Assembly: GCF_040436365.1 (NCBI RefSeq)
Contig: NZ_AP026369.1
Location: forward strand, 1,900,501 to 1,964,500
Origin: Hydrogenimonas sp. SS33
Lineage (GTDB): Bacteria > Campylobacterota > Campylobacteria > Campylobacterales > Hydrogenimonadaceae
Direction of reading: 5' to 3'
DNA: 64,000 nt
Shown piece after piece: positions 1 through 8,095 of this stretch (position 1 is the stretch's first letter; each line of letters starts with the position of its first letter). The position numbers were made by a program, and so were the translations under genes. Under the pieces are notes generated by a model. That model did not search any database. It saw nothing but the letters and a program-made list of their open reading frames with translations, and had not been told where the DNA came from.

Positions 1-204
1 AACCTCAGCAAAGATGACGAAATGGATGAATTTACTTTGACTGCAAGCAAATCTTTCGGTGCATTCGATGCCTCCATTGCATACATCTATACCGATGCCG
101 ACAACCTGAACTGGAAAGATAAAAACGGAAATGGACAGCGTGACAAAAATGAAAATGGTGACAGCTTCAACACGCTGCAAGTCTACCTGACTTACAACTT
201 CTAA
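1..204 (+). CDS. C-terminal end of an outer-membrane porin-like protein (partial)
   Basis: Only the last 67 codons are in the window; the reading frame is open from base 1 and ends at TAA. The visible part has alternating polar and aromatic residues, an Asp/Asn-rich loop (DKNGNGQRDKNENGD) that could sit outside the cell or bind calcium, and a last strand ending in QVYLTYNF. A C-terminal Phe after alternating hydrophobic residues is the usual BAM recognition signal of outer-membrane beta-barrels. A Campylobacterota major-porin or OprD-like channel is the best guess, but the family cannot be fixed from so short a piece. A strong terminator follows 23 bases after the stop. Confidence 0.6.
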   Translation, partial: NLSKDDEMDEFTLTASKSFGAFDASIAYIYTDADNLNWKDKNGNGQRDKNENGDSFNTLQVYLTYNF

Positions 205-226
205 TCCAAGCTGTAACGCTTTCTTC

Positions 227-255
227 AAGGCCGCTCTTCGGGGCGGCCTTTTTTT
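227..255 (+). terminator. Rho-independent terminator after the porin gene
   Basis: An 8-bp GC-rich stem (AAGGCCGC, 227-234; GCGGCCTT, 243-250) closes an 8-base loop and runs into a T tract ending at 255. It stands between the porin stop codon and the promoter of the next gene. Confidence 0.9.
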
Positions 256-279
256 ATGCCCCTATTTTCACTCTTTCGC

Positions 280-285
280 TATAAT
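280..285 (+). promoter_or_regulatory. Probable -10 box (TATAAT) for the 322-840 gene
   Basis: A perfect TATAAT lies 36 bases upstream of the GTG start at 322, just after the terminator. An AAGGACC-type ribosome site sits in the inferred leader. No clear -35 is visible, as is common in Campylobacterota sigma70 promoters. Confidence 0.6.
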
Positions 286-321
286 ATCCACGCTTTACCA
301 TCAAATATCAAGGACCGATCC

Positions 322-840
322 GTGAAAAAACTCCTCTTTTTCGCCCTGCTGGCGACCGCTCTCGTTGCGGGGCAGTATGCAAAACTCAAAGACGGCACTA
401 TCATCATTCTCAAAGACGACGGGACATGGGAGAAGGTGGAGACTCTTCCCCAGGGGGCCCAGGTGGTGCCCGCTCCGACGGCTCAGACACAGAGCCAGAC
501 GGCAGCGACGCCCGCACCCCGGCCCAAAGCCGATCCCACGGCGCAGGCGTATGCCCAAAAACTGCAGGGGACCTGGAAAAGTGTTGACGGCAAACTGGCC
601 TACATTTTCGACGGGGACAAGGTCACCTTCATCGACGGCAAGAAGAAGCGGGTCGACACTTTCAAGGTCGAAAAGGTAGACCCCGCGAAACGCACCTTCT
701 TGCTGAATATCGGAGAGGGGGAGAAGATCGGCATCTTCTCATTCGGCGGAACCTACAGAAAACTGGCCTTCGGCCCCGGTTTCAAGACCTTCACCGACTA
801 CTCCGCCTCCATTCCCACCGAACTGCAGAAGGTGAAATGA
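322..840 (+). CDS. Secreted protein of unknown function, 172 aa
   Basis: I do not recognise the family. The GTG start at 322 is preferred over an upstream ATG at 256 because it follows an AAGGACC ribosome site and puts a clean signal peptide first: two lysines, then a hydrophobic run ending near residue 16 (LVAG). The mature protein begins with a small domain (KLKDGTIIILKDDGTWEKV), then a Pro/Ala/Gln/Thr-rich linker at about residues 48-75, then a beta-rich C-terminal half (about 80-172) with GTW and FIDGKKKR turns. It is likely periplasmic or surface-attached. It has its own promoter and lies upstream of a permease gene from which a heptad repeat tract separates it. Confidence 0.75.
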   Translation: MKKLLFFALLATALVAGQYAKLKDGTIIILKDDGTWEKVETLPQGAQVVPAPTAQTQSQTAATPAPRPKADPTAQAYAQKLQGTWKSVDGKLAYIFDGDKVTFIDGKKKRVDTFKVEKVDPAKRTFLLNIGEGEKIGIFSFGGTYRKLAFGPGFKTFTDYSASIPTELQKVK

Positions 841-851
841 GTTGAACATCC

Positions 852-879
852 GTTCACCGTTCACCGTTGACTGTTCACT
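852..879 (+). repeat. Heptad repeat tract, GTTCACC type
   Basis: Four consecutive 7-base units read GTTCACC, GTTCACC, GTTGACT, GTTCACT. Degenerate flanking units extend the tract to about 845-886. The tract fills the gap between two genes and ends 7 bases before the next ATG, in the place where a ribosome site would be expected. Confidence 0.8.
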
Positions 880-886
880 CTGAAAC

Positions 887-1846
887 ATGCGGCTGTTTCT
901 GCGAAAACTCCTCTACATCGGCGGGATGCTGCTGCTCATCTCGCTCATCTCTTTCCTCGCTATCCACGCCGCGCCCAACAGCTTCTTCGCGGCGGGCGAG
1001 CTGAACCCAAACATCACCAAAGAGTCCATCGAGCATCTCAAGGCGGTCTACGGCCTGGACAAACCGCTGTGGGAGCAGTATGTCCGCTGGGTCTGGGCGA
1101 TGCTGCATCTCGATTTCGGCCTCTCCTTCGCCAGCGGCAATCCGGTCATCGAAGAGATCGGCTCCCGTCTGCCGATCACTCTGTCGATGAACGTCATCTC
1201 CATGGTCTTCGTCTTCTTCATCGCCTTGAAACTGGGGATTCGAGCGGCTCTGTGGCAGGGGAGCGTGGCGGATCGGTCGGTCAAGCAGCTCTCTCTGGTG
1301 AGCTTCGCGATGCCATCTTTCTACCTGGCCCTGCTGCTGATCCTCTTCTTCGCGCTGAAGCTGGGGTGGTTCCCCATCAGCGGGTTGCAGAGCATCGACC
1401 CCAGGCAGGGTGTGATGAAGTGGGTCGACTACGCCTGGCACCTGGCCATTCCCATCTTCGTCATGGTCTTCGGAGGCATCGGCGGGCTGACGATGTATGT
1501 GCGCTCATTGACCCTGGAGATACTGAAAAGCGACTACATCTTCTTCGCCAAAGCCCGGGGGATCAACGACAGAACCATCAGACGACGCTTCATCCTGCCC
1601 AACCTGATGCCCTCCATCGTGACGATCCTGGGCCTCTCCCTGCCCGGGCTCATCGGCGGCAGCGTCATCATCGAGTCGATCTTCTCCATCAACGGCATGG
1701 GGTTGCTCTTCTACCAGTCGGCCCTGAGCCGGGATTACCCGGTCATTATGGGTATACTCATCATTACGGCATTTTTGACGCTACTTGGGAATGTGCTGGC
1801 GGATCTGACCCTTCTGAAGCTCAACCCCTACGCGGCAAGGGAGTGA
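887..1846 (+). CDS. ABC transporter permease, DppB/OppB family
   Basis: This 319-residue inner-membrane protein has the layout of dipeptide/oligopeptide/nickel permease subunit B. An N-terminal membrane helix (about residues 6-27) is followed by a periplasmic segment containing YGLDKPLWEQYVRW and LDFGLSF, both typical of the family, and then about five further helices. The cytoplasmic EAA-type loop that contacts the ATPase (KARGINDRTIRRRFILPNL) lies near residues 218-236. It would import a peptide or a small substrate with a binding protein, a DppC partner and ATPases. None of these lies beside it: the next gene is on the opposite strand and upstream is a secreted protein. It is therefore an orphan subunit here, and its substrate is unknown. 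Confidence 0.85.
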   Translation: MRLFLRKLLYIGGMLLLISLISFLAIHAAPNSFFAAGELNPNITKESIEHLKAVYGLDKPLWEQYVRWVWAMLHLDFGLSFASGNPVIEEIGSRLPITLSMNVISMVFVFFIALKLGIRAALWQGSVADRSVKQLSLVSFAMPSFYLALLLILFFALKLGWFPISGLQSIDPRQGVMKWVDYAWHLAIPIFVMVFGGIGGLTMYVRSLTLEILKSDYIFFAKARGINDRTIRRRFILPNLMPSIVTILGLSLPGLIGGSVIIESIFSINGMGLLFYQSALSRDYPVIMGILIITAFLTLLGNVLADLTLLKLNPYAARE

Positions 1847-1849
1847 GTC

Positions 1850-2068
1850 TCATGCCGCCACAGGTTTGAGGTAGTAGATTTTTGCGAGTTTTTTGGCGCG
1901 TTTCAAGTCGTTTTTGCGCAATGCGTCTCTGATTTCATCCAATTTAAGGGCATCTTCCAGTTTGAGGTAGGGTTCCCACCCTTTTTCGCTGTCGATGAGT
2001 TCCACCTCCACTTCAGCGGCATATTGCCCTTCATGCAGAAATTTTTTGATTTTTCTTGAGTGCATCAT
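1850..2068 (-). CDS. Small protein of a DUF4258-linked pair, antitoxin-like
   Basis: This 72-residue charged protein carries a stretch (GQYAAEVEVELIDSEKGW) followed by an acidic/basic helix ending in KKLAKIYYLKPVA. Small proteins of this type are commonly found next to DUF4258 genes, and I infer a toxin-antitoxin-like pair; the function is not established. Its ATG overlaps the stop of the upstream DUF4258 frame (ATGA), so the two were translationally coupled. A GGAGG-type ribosome site lies in the end of the upstream gene. The stop is 3 bases from the end of the convergent permease gene. It appears intact although its partner is frameshifted. Confidence 0.6.
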   Translation of the reverse strand: MMHSRKIKKFLHEGQYAAEVEVELIDSEKGWEPYLKLEDALKLDEIRDALRKNDLKRAKKLAKIYYLKPVAA

Positions 2069-2389
2069 CGCCTCCTTTTAAAATCTTCCGACCATTTGCC
2101 AGGGTCTGGCCTGTAGGCGGTAATTAAAACTGCGGGTTCATGACTTCCTTTGGGAATCCCCCAGACCACATGGACAGGTTTGCCTTCCCCATCTTTATTG
2201 AAGGACAAGACAACATGGTCCCTTACCGAAATTCGGGTAATCTTCCAAAACTTCCCCCGCCTCTATAGATACCAAAAGGTCACTGACGAATATGTTGTCT
2301 TCCGCCAATTCATCGTATCCGTGATTGGGAACGAGAACATCTCCATTTTTTACGAGGCGTTTGATGAGTTCGAAAGTTTCACTTTCCAA
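2065..2389 (-). pseudogene. DUF4258 protein gene with a frameshift
   Basis: Two reading frames together make one DUF4258-like protein. The first (TTG at 2389 to a TAA at 2195) gives a helix-rich start with NHGYDELAEDN and ends YPNFGKGPCCLVLQ. The family's next segment appears at once in another frame: KDGEGKPVHVVWGIPKG, then AVLITAYRPDPGKW, ending at TGA 2065-2067. Removing one T after the CAA codon near 2197 restores LVLQKDGEGKPVH, so the simplest explanation is a one-base insertion. DUF4258 proteins are about 100 residues and often paired with a small partner, as here. A sequencing error cannot be excluded; the start codon is uncertain. Confidence 0.65.
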
Positions 2390-2471
2390 ATCGTACCAAA
2401 CCTTTCAGCTTTTTTTTATTATAACCAAATTGGATGCAGCTTTTGTGAGATTGAGGAAGATGGGAAGAAAT

Positions 2472-2498
2472 CGCCCGTGCGCGGTGATCGCACAGGCG
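2472..2498 (-). terminator. Putative terminator downstream of nusA
   Basis: On the minus strand a 10-bp stem with one G-T pair (CGCCTGTGCG paired with CGCACGGGCG) closes a short loop 13 bases after the nusA stop and is followed by ATTTCTT. The T tract is interrupted, so termination may be partial. Confidence 0.55.
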
Positions 2499-2510
2499 TT
2501 TGTCGGAAGA

Positions 2511-3635
2511 TTATTCGCCGAAGAGCGCTTTGAGGGCGTCGGGGTTGACCGGTTTCTCCTCTTCGGTGCCGCCTTCTGTCGTGGTGCAGGTGGCGGTAGA
2601 GGGGAGTTCGACCAGGTCGATCTGGTAGCCGGTGAGCATGGAGGCGAGGCGGATGTTGATGCCGCTACGTCCGATGGCTTTGGACTTCTGGTCGCTGGGG
2701 AGTGAGACGATGGCTTTGTCTTCCTCGATCTTCACACTGCTGATGATGGCGGGGCTGAGGGCGCGGGCCACGAATATCTCCGGAATGGGGGAGTATTCGA
2801 TGCAGTCGATGTTTTCGCCGTTGAGCTCTTCGCTGACGGCGTTGATGCGCACCCCTTTCACACCGACGGTGGCGCCGACGGGGTCGACGGTGGGGGTCGT
2901 CGCCATCAGCGCCACTTTCGCCCGTTCACCGGGGATGCGGGCCGACTTCTCTATGACCACGAGCCCGTCCTGGATTTCGGGGACCTCCTGGCGCAGCAGC
3001 TCTTCGAGAAATTTGGGCATGGTGCGGGAGATCTCCAGGTGGATGCCGAACTTCTTGTCGATGCCCACATAGCGCAGAATGCCCTTGATCGTTTCGCCTA
3101 CCCTGAAGGACTCCCCTTTGATCCGGTTGCGTTTGGGCAAAACGGCGCGCACTTCATCGATTTCGATGTAGGTGTTCTCTTCCTTGTCGACCCGGGTGAC
3201 GGGGCCGCTGACTATGGTGCCGATCATCGCTTTGTACTTGTTGAACATCTGCTCTTCGACGAAGCGCTGGATGTGGTATTCGATTTCGTGGTAGAGGGCC
3301 GCGGCGGCGCTGCGGCCGTAGGACTCCAGGTCGATCTCGCTGGTCAGTTCGTCGCCCAGTTCCACGTCGGGGTCGATCTCTTTCGCCTCCTCGATGGAGA
3401 TGTACTTCTCCGGCTCGTCGACGAGGCGCGGGTCGCCCGGTTCGACGACGGTGATCTTCTGGTAGAGGGCGTAGCGCTTGCCCTTTTCGTCGATCTCCGC
3501 CTCGAAGTCGCACGCTTCGCAGATGACCCGTTTGGCGGTCTGGACGAGCGCCGTTTTGAAGGCCTCCTTGGCCGATTCGGGCGGCAGCCCCTTTTCATGG
3601 GCAATGGATTCTATGATATCTATGATTTTTTCCAT
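2511..3635 (-). CDS. nusA: Transcription termination/antitermination factor NusA
   Basis: NusA binds RNA polymerase and nascent RNA and tunes pausing, Rho-independent termination and antitermination in the cytoplasm. The 374-residue product starts MEKIIDIIESIAHEKGLP and shows the family order: polymerase-binding N-terminal domain (1 to about 125), S1 domain (about 135-205, GTIVSGPVTRVDKEENTYIEI split across its first strands), and tandem KH domains (about 230-345, with GVKGVRINAV and IGRSGINIRLAS). It lacks the C-terminal acidic repeats of enteric NusA, as is usual in Campylobacterota. It is transcribed alone on the minus strand here, without the rimP or infB neighbours seen elsewhere. A probable terminator follows. 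Confidence 0.95.
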   Translation of the reverse strand: MEKIIDIIESIAHEKGLPPESAKEAFKTALVQTAKRVICEACDFEAEIDEKGKRYALYQKITVVEPGDPRLVDEPEKYISIEEAKEIDPDVELGDELTSEIDLESYGRSAAAALYHEIEYHIQRFVEEQMFNKYKAMIGTIVSGPVTRVDKEENTYIEIDEVRAVLPKRNRIKGESFRVGETIKGILRYVGIDKKFGIHLEISRTMPKFLEELLRQEVPEIQDGLVVIEKSARIPGERAKVALMATTPTVDPVGATVGVKGVRINAVSEELNGENIDCIEYSPIPEIFVARALSPAIISSVKIEEDKAIVSLPSDQKSKAIGRSGINIRLASMLTGYQIDLVELPSTATCTTTEGGTEEEKPVNPDALKALFGE

Positions 3636-3763
3636 TTTGCTTGACAGTTCCTTTGAATGTTTCGTGATTGATTTTTTGTGCAGCGTGGGTGGTTTTCGTT
3701 TGAGGCGTCAATTATACTGAAAGCAATCTTTAACATTTATAAAAGATTTACCATTCTTTGGAT

Positions 3764-3769
3764 ATAATC
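3764..3769 (+). promoter_or_regulatory. Probable -10 box for the HP0268-like/miaB operon
   Basis: TATAAT in the context GGATATAATCGG lies 52 bases upstream of the ATG at 3821, in the AT-rich gap between the divergent nusA and this operon. No strong -35 is visible. Confidence 0.6.
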
Positions 3770-3820
3770 GGGCAATTATTACGCTCTCGTCGTAACGGGG
3801 GCCATACGAGGACCGAATCC

Positions 3821-4066
3821 ATGGAACTGAAAGCCGCACGAAAAGAACTCAACGCCAAGCCCAAAGCCGTCAGCCTCGACAAAATCGAGAAAGAGGTGGA
3901 AAAAGAGGGAGACAAAATCTTCTATTTCGACCGGGAGAACTCCCACAAGGACCTGATGGAGATGGTCGAACATTTCGAAGAGAAGGGGTATAGCGTCTAT
4001 TTCCGCGAAATCCGCTACGGACTGGACGAAAACGACTATCTCTACGAGGTGCACATACTGGTCTGA
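3821..4066 (+). CDS. HP0268-family protein
   Basis: This 81-residue protein matches the small HP0268 family of Campylobacterota. The recognisable core is [20 protein letters not shown], followed by [12 protein letters not shown] and [13 protein letters not shown] at the C-terminus; the H. pylori member has FYFAP.NAHKDM and DFLYELHII at the same places. The H. pylori protein has been reported to have nuclease activity. Whether this one does is not shown by the sequence. The ATG at 3821 is chosen over an in-frame start at 3758 because a GAGGAC ribosome-site-like sequence precedes it and the length then matches the family. It begins an operon with miaB, one base downstream, the same order as HP0268-HP0269. 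Confidence 0.8.
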   Translation: MELKAARKELNAKPKAVSLDKIEKEVEKEGDKIFYFDRENSHKDLMEMVEHFEEKGYSVYFREIRYGLDENDYLYEVHILV

Positions 4067-4067
4067 C

Positions 4068-5372
4068 ATGGGCGCCAAAAAGTTCTACATCGAAACCCTC
4101 GGCTGCGCCATGAACGTGCGCGACAGCGAACACATGGTCGCGGAACTGACCCAGAAAGAGGGGTACGAACCCACCGACACGCTGGAGGAGGCGGACCTGA
4201 TTCTCATCAATACCTGCAGCGTGCGGGAGAAGCCGGTCCACAAGCTCTTCAGCGAGATCGGGGTTTTCAACAAACGCAAAAAAGAGGGGGCGAAGATCGG
4301 TGTCTGCGGATGTACCGCCAGCCACCTGGGGGAGGAGATCATCCGCCGCGCCCCCTTCGTCGATTTCGTGCTGGGGGCGCGCAACGTCAGCAAGATCACG
4401 CAGGTGCTCCACAAGCCCAAAGCGGTGGAGGTGGACATCGACTACGACGAGAGCCAGTACGCCTTCGGGGAGTTCCGCGCCTCGCCCTACAAGGCTTACG
4501 TCAACATCTCCATCGGCTGTGACAAGCAGTGCACCTTCTGTATCGTGCCCCACACCCGCGGCGAGGAGATCTCCATCCCCGCGGAACTGATCGTCCGGGA
4601 GGCGAAGCGGGCTGCGGAGAGCGGGGCGAAAGAGATCTTCCTGCTTGGGCAGAATGTCAACAACTACGGCCGCCGTTTCAGCGGGGAGCATCCCAAAACG
4701 ACCTTCACCGACCTGCTGAAGATGGTCAGCGAGATCGAGGCGGTGGAGCGCATCCGCTTCACCTCGCCCCACCCCCTGCATATGGACGACGCCTTTTTGG
4801 AAGAGTTCGCCCGCAACCCCAAAATCTGCAAGTCGATGCATATGCCGCTGCAGAGCGGCTCCACCCGTATTCTCAAGGCGATGAAGCGGGGCTATACGAA
4901 AGAGTGGTTCCTGGAGCGTGCCGCCAAACTGAGGGAAATGGTCCCGGGCGTCTCCATCAGCACCGACATCATCGTCGCCTTTCCGGGCGAGACGGAGGAG
5001 GATTTCGAAGATACGATGGATGTGCTGGAGAAGGTCCGGTTCGAGCAGCTCTTCAGCTTCAAATATTCCCCCCGCCCCCTGACGCCGGCGCAGCATTACG
5101 AAAACCGGGTGCCCGACGACATCGGCTCGGCACGCCTGAAACGGCTGCAGGAGCGCCACGGGGAGATTCTGGACGAATTGAAAGCTAAAAGGGTGGGGGA
5201 GGTCCACCGGGTCTACTTCGAAGAGCTGCGCCCCGGCGGCATGGTGGCGGGGCGCACCGACAACAACATGCTGGTGAGCGTGGAAGGAAGCGAAGAGCTG
5301 CTGGGCCGTACGCTTTCTGTGGAGATCACCGAAGCGGGCCGGACGGCGCACCGGGGCCGGGTGGTTGCGTAA
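4068..5372 (+). CDS. miaB: tRNA-2-methylthio-N6-dimethylallyladenosine synthase MiaB
   Basis: MiaB is a radical-SAM methylthiotransferase that adds the methylthio group to i6A37 of tRNAs reading UNN codons. The 434-residue product has the N-terminal UPF0004 domain with three cluster-binding cysteines ([24 protein letters not shown]), the radical-SAM motif CDKQCTFC with C151, C155 and C158, and a C-terminal TRAM domain starting near residue 370 ([13 protein letters not shown]). LGQNVNNYG is the MiaB-type motif after the radical-SAM loop, which separates it from RimO. It starts one base after the HP0268-like stop and its end overlaps the acyltransferase start by 8 bases, so all three genes should be cotranscribed. 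Confidence 0.95.
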   Translation: MGAKKFYIETLGCAMNVRDSEHMVAELTQKEGYEPTDTLEEADLILINTCSVREKPVHKLFSEIGVFNKRKKEGAKIGVCGCTASHLGEEIIRRAPFVDFVLGARNVSKITQVLHKPKAVEVDIDYDESQYAFGEFRASPYKAYVNISIGCDKQCTFCIVPHTRGEEISIPAELIVREAKRAAESGAKEIFLLGQNVNNYGRRFSGEHPKTTFTDLLKMVSEIEAVERIRFTSPHPLHMDDAFLEEFARNPKICKSMHMPLQSGSTRILKAMKRGYTKEWFLERAAKLREMVPGVSISTDIIVAFPGETEEDFEDTMDVLEKVRFEQLFSFKYSPRPLTPAQHYENRVPDDIGSARLKRLQERHGEILDELKAKRVGEVHRVYFEELRPGGMVAGRTDNNMLVSVEGSEELLGRTLSVEITEAGRTAHRGRVVA

Positions 5373-5994
5373 ACTCTCCAAGCGTCTCGCCGTCGCCCTC
5401 ATCCCCCCGCTGGGGGTCGGGGTGATGTGGTTTTTGTACCTGACGACGCGAAAACGGTGGCATTTCGCCTTCGACGAGGCGGTGATGCGAAAACCCTTCG
5501 TCGTCCTCTTCTGGCATGGCGAGCTGCTGATGGCCCCCTTCATTTTCCGGAAAATCTCCCCAGAACCCAGAGTGAACGTGATGATCAGCGAACATACCGA
5601 CGGCGAGATCATCGCCCGCATCATCGGTGCTTTCGGCCTCGGTACGATCCGCGGCTCCAGCCGCAGGGGGGCGGCGAAAGCCTTCATCGCGGCGCTGCGG
5701 GCCGTCAAGCGGGGCGAGAGCGTGGGCATCACCCCCGACGGGCCCAAAGGGCCCAGGCACTCTGTCTCCGACGGCGCCGTCGCCGTCGCCCAGAAGGCGG
5801 GCATTCCCATCGTCCTGCTCAACTGCCGCCCCCGGCGCTACTGGCAGGCCAAAAGCTGGGACAGGTTCGTCATCCCCAAACCTTTCACCACCATCGACTA
5901 CTACGCTTCTGAAGCGATTGATGTGGCCGGTATGGAGGTGGAGGAGGCGAAGCGGCTGGTGCAATCACGCCTGATGGAGCATGCCGTCGCATGA
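5365..5994 (+). CDS. DUF374 / lysophospholipid acyltransferase-family protein
   Basis: The 209-residue protein has an N-terminal membrane anchor (about residues 9-27) and the DUF374 signature of the LPLAT superfamily. FWHGELL near residue 50 stands where the acyltransferase HX4D-type motif lies, [10 protein letters not shown] comes next, then [14 protein letters not shown], then [12 protein letters not shown]. It probably acylates a lipid or lipid A precursor on the inner membrane; the substrate cannot be read from sequence. The start is TTG at 5365, overlapping the end of miaB, and no better start is in frame nearby. H. pylori has the same order, with HP0270 after miaB. Neighbouring genes are in the same direction. 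Confidence 0.8.
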   Translation: MRKLSKRLAVALIPPLGVGVMWFLYLTTRKRWHFAFDEAVMRKPFVVLFWHGELLMAPFIFRKISPEPRVNVMISEHTDGEIIARIIGAFGLGTIRGSSRRGAAKAFIAALRAVKRGESVGITPDGPKGPRHSVSDGAVAVAQKAGIPIVLLNCRPRRYWQAKSWDRFVIPKPFTTIDYYASEAIDVAGMEVEEAKRLVQSRLMEHAVA

Positions 5995-6073
5995 TTGGGT
6001 AAAATAGGTGTAACACTGTTTCGCCCCGCGGTACCGGACGGACTGCGGCGGCCGATTCCGCAAGGAGGCCCGC

Positions 6074-6544
6074 ATGGGTTCGAAATTCACCTACCTTCTG
6101 CTGGCCCTTCTTCTGCTGGGCGGCATGGCGCTCTTCGCATGGACCAACCCCTCCTACCAGAAAGCTTTCGAAGCGAAATGGCACTACTTCATGGGAGAGT
6201 ACGACGAGGCCTACCGCCTGGCGAAGGAGGCGTACCGGCTGGACCCCTACAACCGGATGGCGCTGACGGTCATGACCCGGACGGAGCGGGCGGAGAAGTA
6301 CCTCGCCTATATCCGTGACGGCCTAAGGTACCTCCATGCCATCGAAACCATCGCCGACCGCTCCCCCGTCAGCGAGGCGGACAGGGCACGGATAAAGATG
6401 ATGTGCGAAGTGATGCTCGGCCGGTATGAAAACCTCGCGGCTACGCCTTTGGGCGACGAAGAGCTGGCGGAGCGTGCCCGGGACATCTACACGAAATTCA
6501 AGACCATCTATCGCGACCTTTTCCCGGCCGGAAAAGGGCGATAG
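6074..6544 (+). CDS. Membrane-anchored TPR-like protein, 156 aa
   Basis: No named family is recognised. An N-terminal hydrophobic helix (about residues 5-23, LLLALLLLGG) anchors the protein with the rest in the periplasm. The next part, MGEYDEAYRLAKEAYRLDPYNRMAL, is a classic TPR-like helix pair with the A and P at the expected positions. The remaining 90 residues are helical and charged. A strong AAGGAGG ribosome site precedes the ATG. It sits just upstream of the PilM/PilN/PilO-like trio and may belong with it, since small TPR proteins often accompany pilus or secretion assembly genes; that link is inference. Confidence 0.7.
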   Translation: MGSKFTYLLLALLLLGGMALFAWTNPSYQKAFEAKWHYFMGEYDEAYRLAKEAYRLDPYNRMALTVMTRTERAEKYLAYIRDGLRYLHAIETIADRSPVSEADRARIKMMCEVMLGRYENLAATPLGDEELAERARDIYTKFKTIYRDLFPAGKGR

Positions 6545-6605
6545 AGAGGCGATTAAGCAAAAATAGACTAATATTTAGAAAAACGTAAAGTTCGGAAGGG
6601 AAGGC

Positions 6606-7565
6606 GTGGGGAAACTTCAGCGCTATTTTTGGCCAAAGACGGTACTGATTTTCGCGATCGTCGACGAGTCGATCGAGGCGGCGTTCGGTTTCATCGACAA
6701 AGGCGGCGTGGAGATTGCGGAGCGGCGAAGCCTGGCGCTGGAGAGAAAATCGGAGCTGAAAGCGTGGTACGACGACATCCTCCGCACCTACCCCCGCACC
6801 TATGTCGCCTCCATGCTCGATACGATCAACCAGGGCGCGCTGCCCGAATGCGGAAAGAGCGCTTTCGAGAAGTATGGCGTGGACGGCTCCCTGGTCCATG
6901 CCCTCTGCGTTGACGGCAAGTGGATGGCCTATACCTCCCTTGTGGAGATGAAGTGGCACGAACAGAAATTCAAGGGAATCGCCTTCGACATGCTCTTTTC
7001 CCCGTTTGTGCTGATCTACGAAAAGAGCCGTAATCTTCTGGAAGAGAGGCCCCGCCTTTTTCTGCTGCATCGTCACGGTATGGCTTTTCTTGCCGTTTTT
7101 TCCAAAGAAAAACTCTGGTATGCACAGGTGATTGTGGTAAACGAAGAGCTGGAAGAGGAGGCGGCGGTCGCCGGGTCCGGGGAGGAGGATGAGGCGTTGG
7201 GTTTTGACCTCGACCTTCTGGATGAGGAGGGCGAAATCGCTCCCATCAACGATGTGGATGTGCTGGGAGAATTCAAGACTCCCGGAGAGGAAGGTGTTGA
7301 AGAGGGCGGGGATGAAGAGGCACTGGGGAATCTCGAATATACCCTCAACCTTTTCGAGGAGATCAAAGAGGCGATTGCTCGTTTCTACAGGGACGAGCGC
7401 TACCCCCATACCTTTCTGGAGAAGGTGACACTTTATGATATGGATGAGGTGGGGCGTGATCTGGTACGGTATATCGAAGATGAACTCTTCATGGAAGCCT
7501 CCCTTGTCGATTTCGACCCCGTGGAAGTGATGGCGGCACTGGTTCCTGCCGAGATAAAGGGGTGA
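6606..7565 (+). CDS. PilM/GspL-like cytoplasmic protein of a pilus or transformation apparatus (putative)
   Basis: The 319-residue product has no clear membrane segment. Its N-terminal part (FAIVDESIEAAFGFIDKGGVEIAER) could be the first strands of an actin-like ATPase fold as in PilM or GspL, but the phosphate motifs are not convincing. An acidic, probably disordered segment runs from about residue 178 to 250 (rich in E and D with GEEDEALGFDLD). The assignment rests mainly on context: the next two genes are short one-helix proteins with the shape of PilN and PilO, with tight coupling (GTG/ATG overlaps). The start is GTG at 6606 after GAAGGGAAGG. In Campylobacter, comparable genes (cts) serve natural transformation. 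Confidence 0.55.
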   Translation: MGKLQRYFWPKTVLIFAIVDESIEAAFGFIDKGGVEIAERRSLALERKSELKAWYDDILRTYPRTYVASMLDTINQGALPECGKSAFEKYGVDGSLVHALCVDGKWMAYTSLVEMKWHEQKFKGIAFDMLFSPFVLIYEKSRNLLEERPRLFLLHRHGMAFLAVFSKEKLWYAQVIVVNEELEEEAAVAGSGEEDEALGFDLDLLDEEGEIAPINDVDVLGEFKTPGEEGVEEGGDEEALGNLEYTLNLFEEIKEAIARFYRDERYPHTFLEKVTLYDMDEVGRDLVRYIEDELFMEASLVDFDPVEVMAALVPAEIKG

Positions 7566-7567
7566 CG

Positions 7568-8095
7568 ATGGCATACAGCTTCATTCATCCGAAACCGAAA
7601 AAACGGATCGATTCCGAGAGCCGGATTCTCGCCGTTTTTCTCGTGACGACAGTGGTGTTGATTCTTGTTTTTACGCTCTTTCTCCTCTTCAGGCAGCTTA
7701 CGATGGAGAAAGAGAACAACGTAATGAAACATCGGACGCAGACACTCCATGCGGAAAGTTCGAAATACCGGAAGGAGATTGCCCGGATCGAACGTCTGGA
7801 GCGAAAGTACGAAACGATCCATACCAACAATACCCTGCTCAAGGAGAGCATCCAGAACCTCTTCGATCTCATTCCGGACCAGATTACGCTGACCAAGGCG
7901 ATCCTCGACCGCGACGGGCTCGTGCTTTACGGCGTCACCCCCTCCAAGGATGTCTACAACTACCTGCTTCTGGCGCCGCTGAAGTCGGTTTTCCAGCGAA
8001 ACGTCACCACCTTCTACCCCCTCAAAAACGGCTGGTGGCGTTTCGTGTCGGTCAATGAAGGGAGCATTGAAGCGGGAAGCGAGGTGGAAGAGTGA
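7568..8095 (+). CDS. PilN-like single-helix membrane protein
   Basis: This 175-residue protein has a cytoplasmic start (MAYSFIHPKPKKRID), one membrane helix at about residues 20-41 and a coiled coil at about 43-95, followed by a small globular end containing LTKAILDRDGLVLYGVTPSKDVYNYLL. That layout is the one of PilN or GspL/GspM periplasmic parts, which form the inner-membrane alignment complex of type IV pili and type II secretion. The ATG at 7568 is chosen over the GTG at 7562 because AAGGGG lies at the right distance. The upstream gene's stop (7563-7565) and the next gene's start (8092, overlapping by 4 bases) make a coupled operon. Confidence 0.65.
   Translation: MAYSFIHPKPKKRIDSESRILAVFLVTTVVLILVFTLFLLFRQLTMEKENNVMKHRTQTLHAESSKYRKEIARIERLERKYETIHTNNTLLKESIQNLFDLIPDQITLTKAILDRDGLVLYGVTPSKDVYNYLLLAPLKSVFQRNVTTFYPLKNGWWRFVSVNEGSIEAGSEVEE

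Noticed and set aside
3870-5822. 650-codon open frame antisense to miaB and the acyltransferase
   Set aside because: It is a shadow of GC-rich coding sequence: arginine-, proline- and histidine-rich, no recognisable domain, and fully opposite to two well-supported genes.
5365-5994. KDO transferase (KdtA) identity
   Set aside because: The DUF374 acyltransferase-type motifs are present, and the protein is half the size of KdtA and lacks its glycosyltransferase domain.
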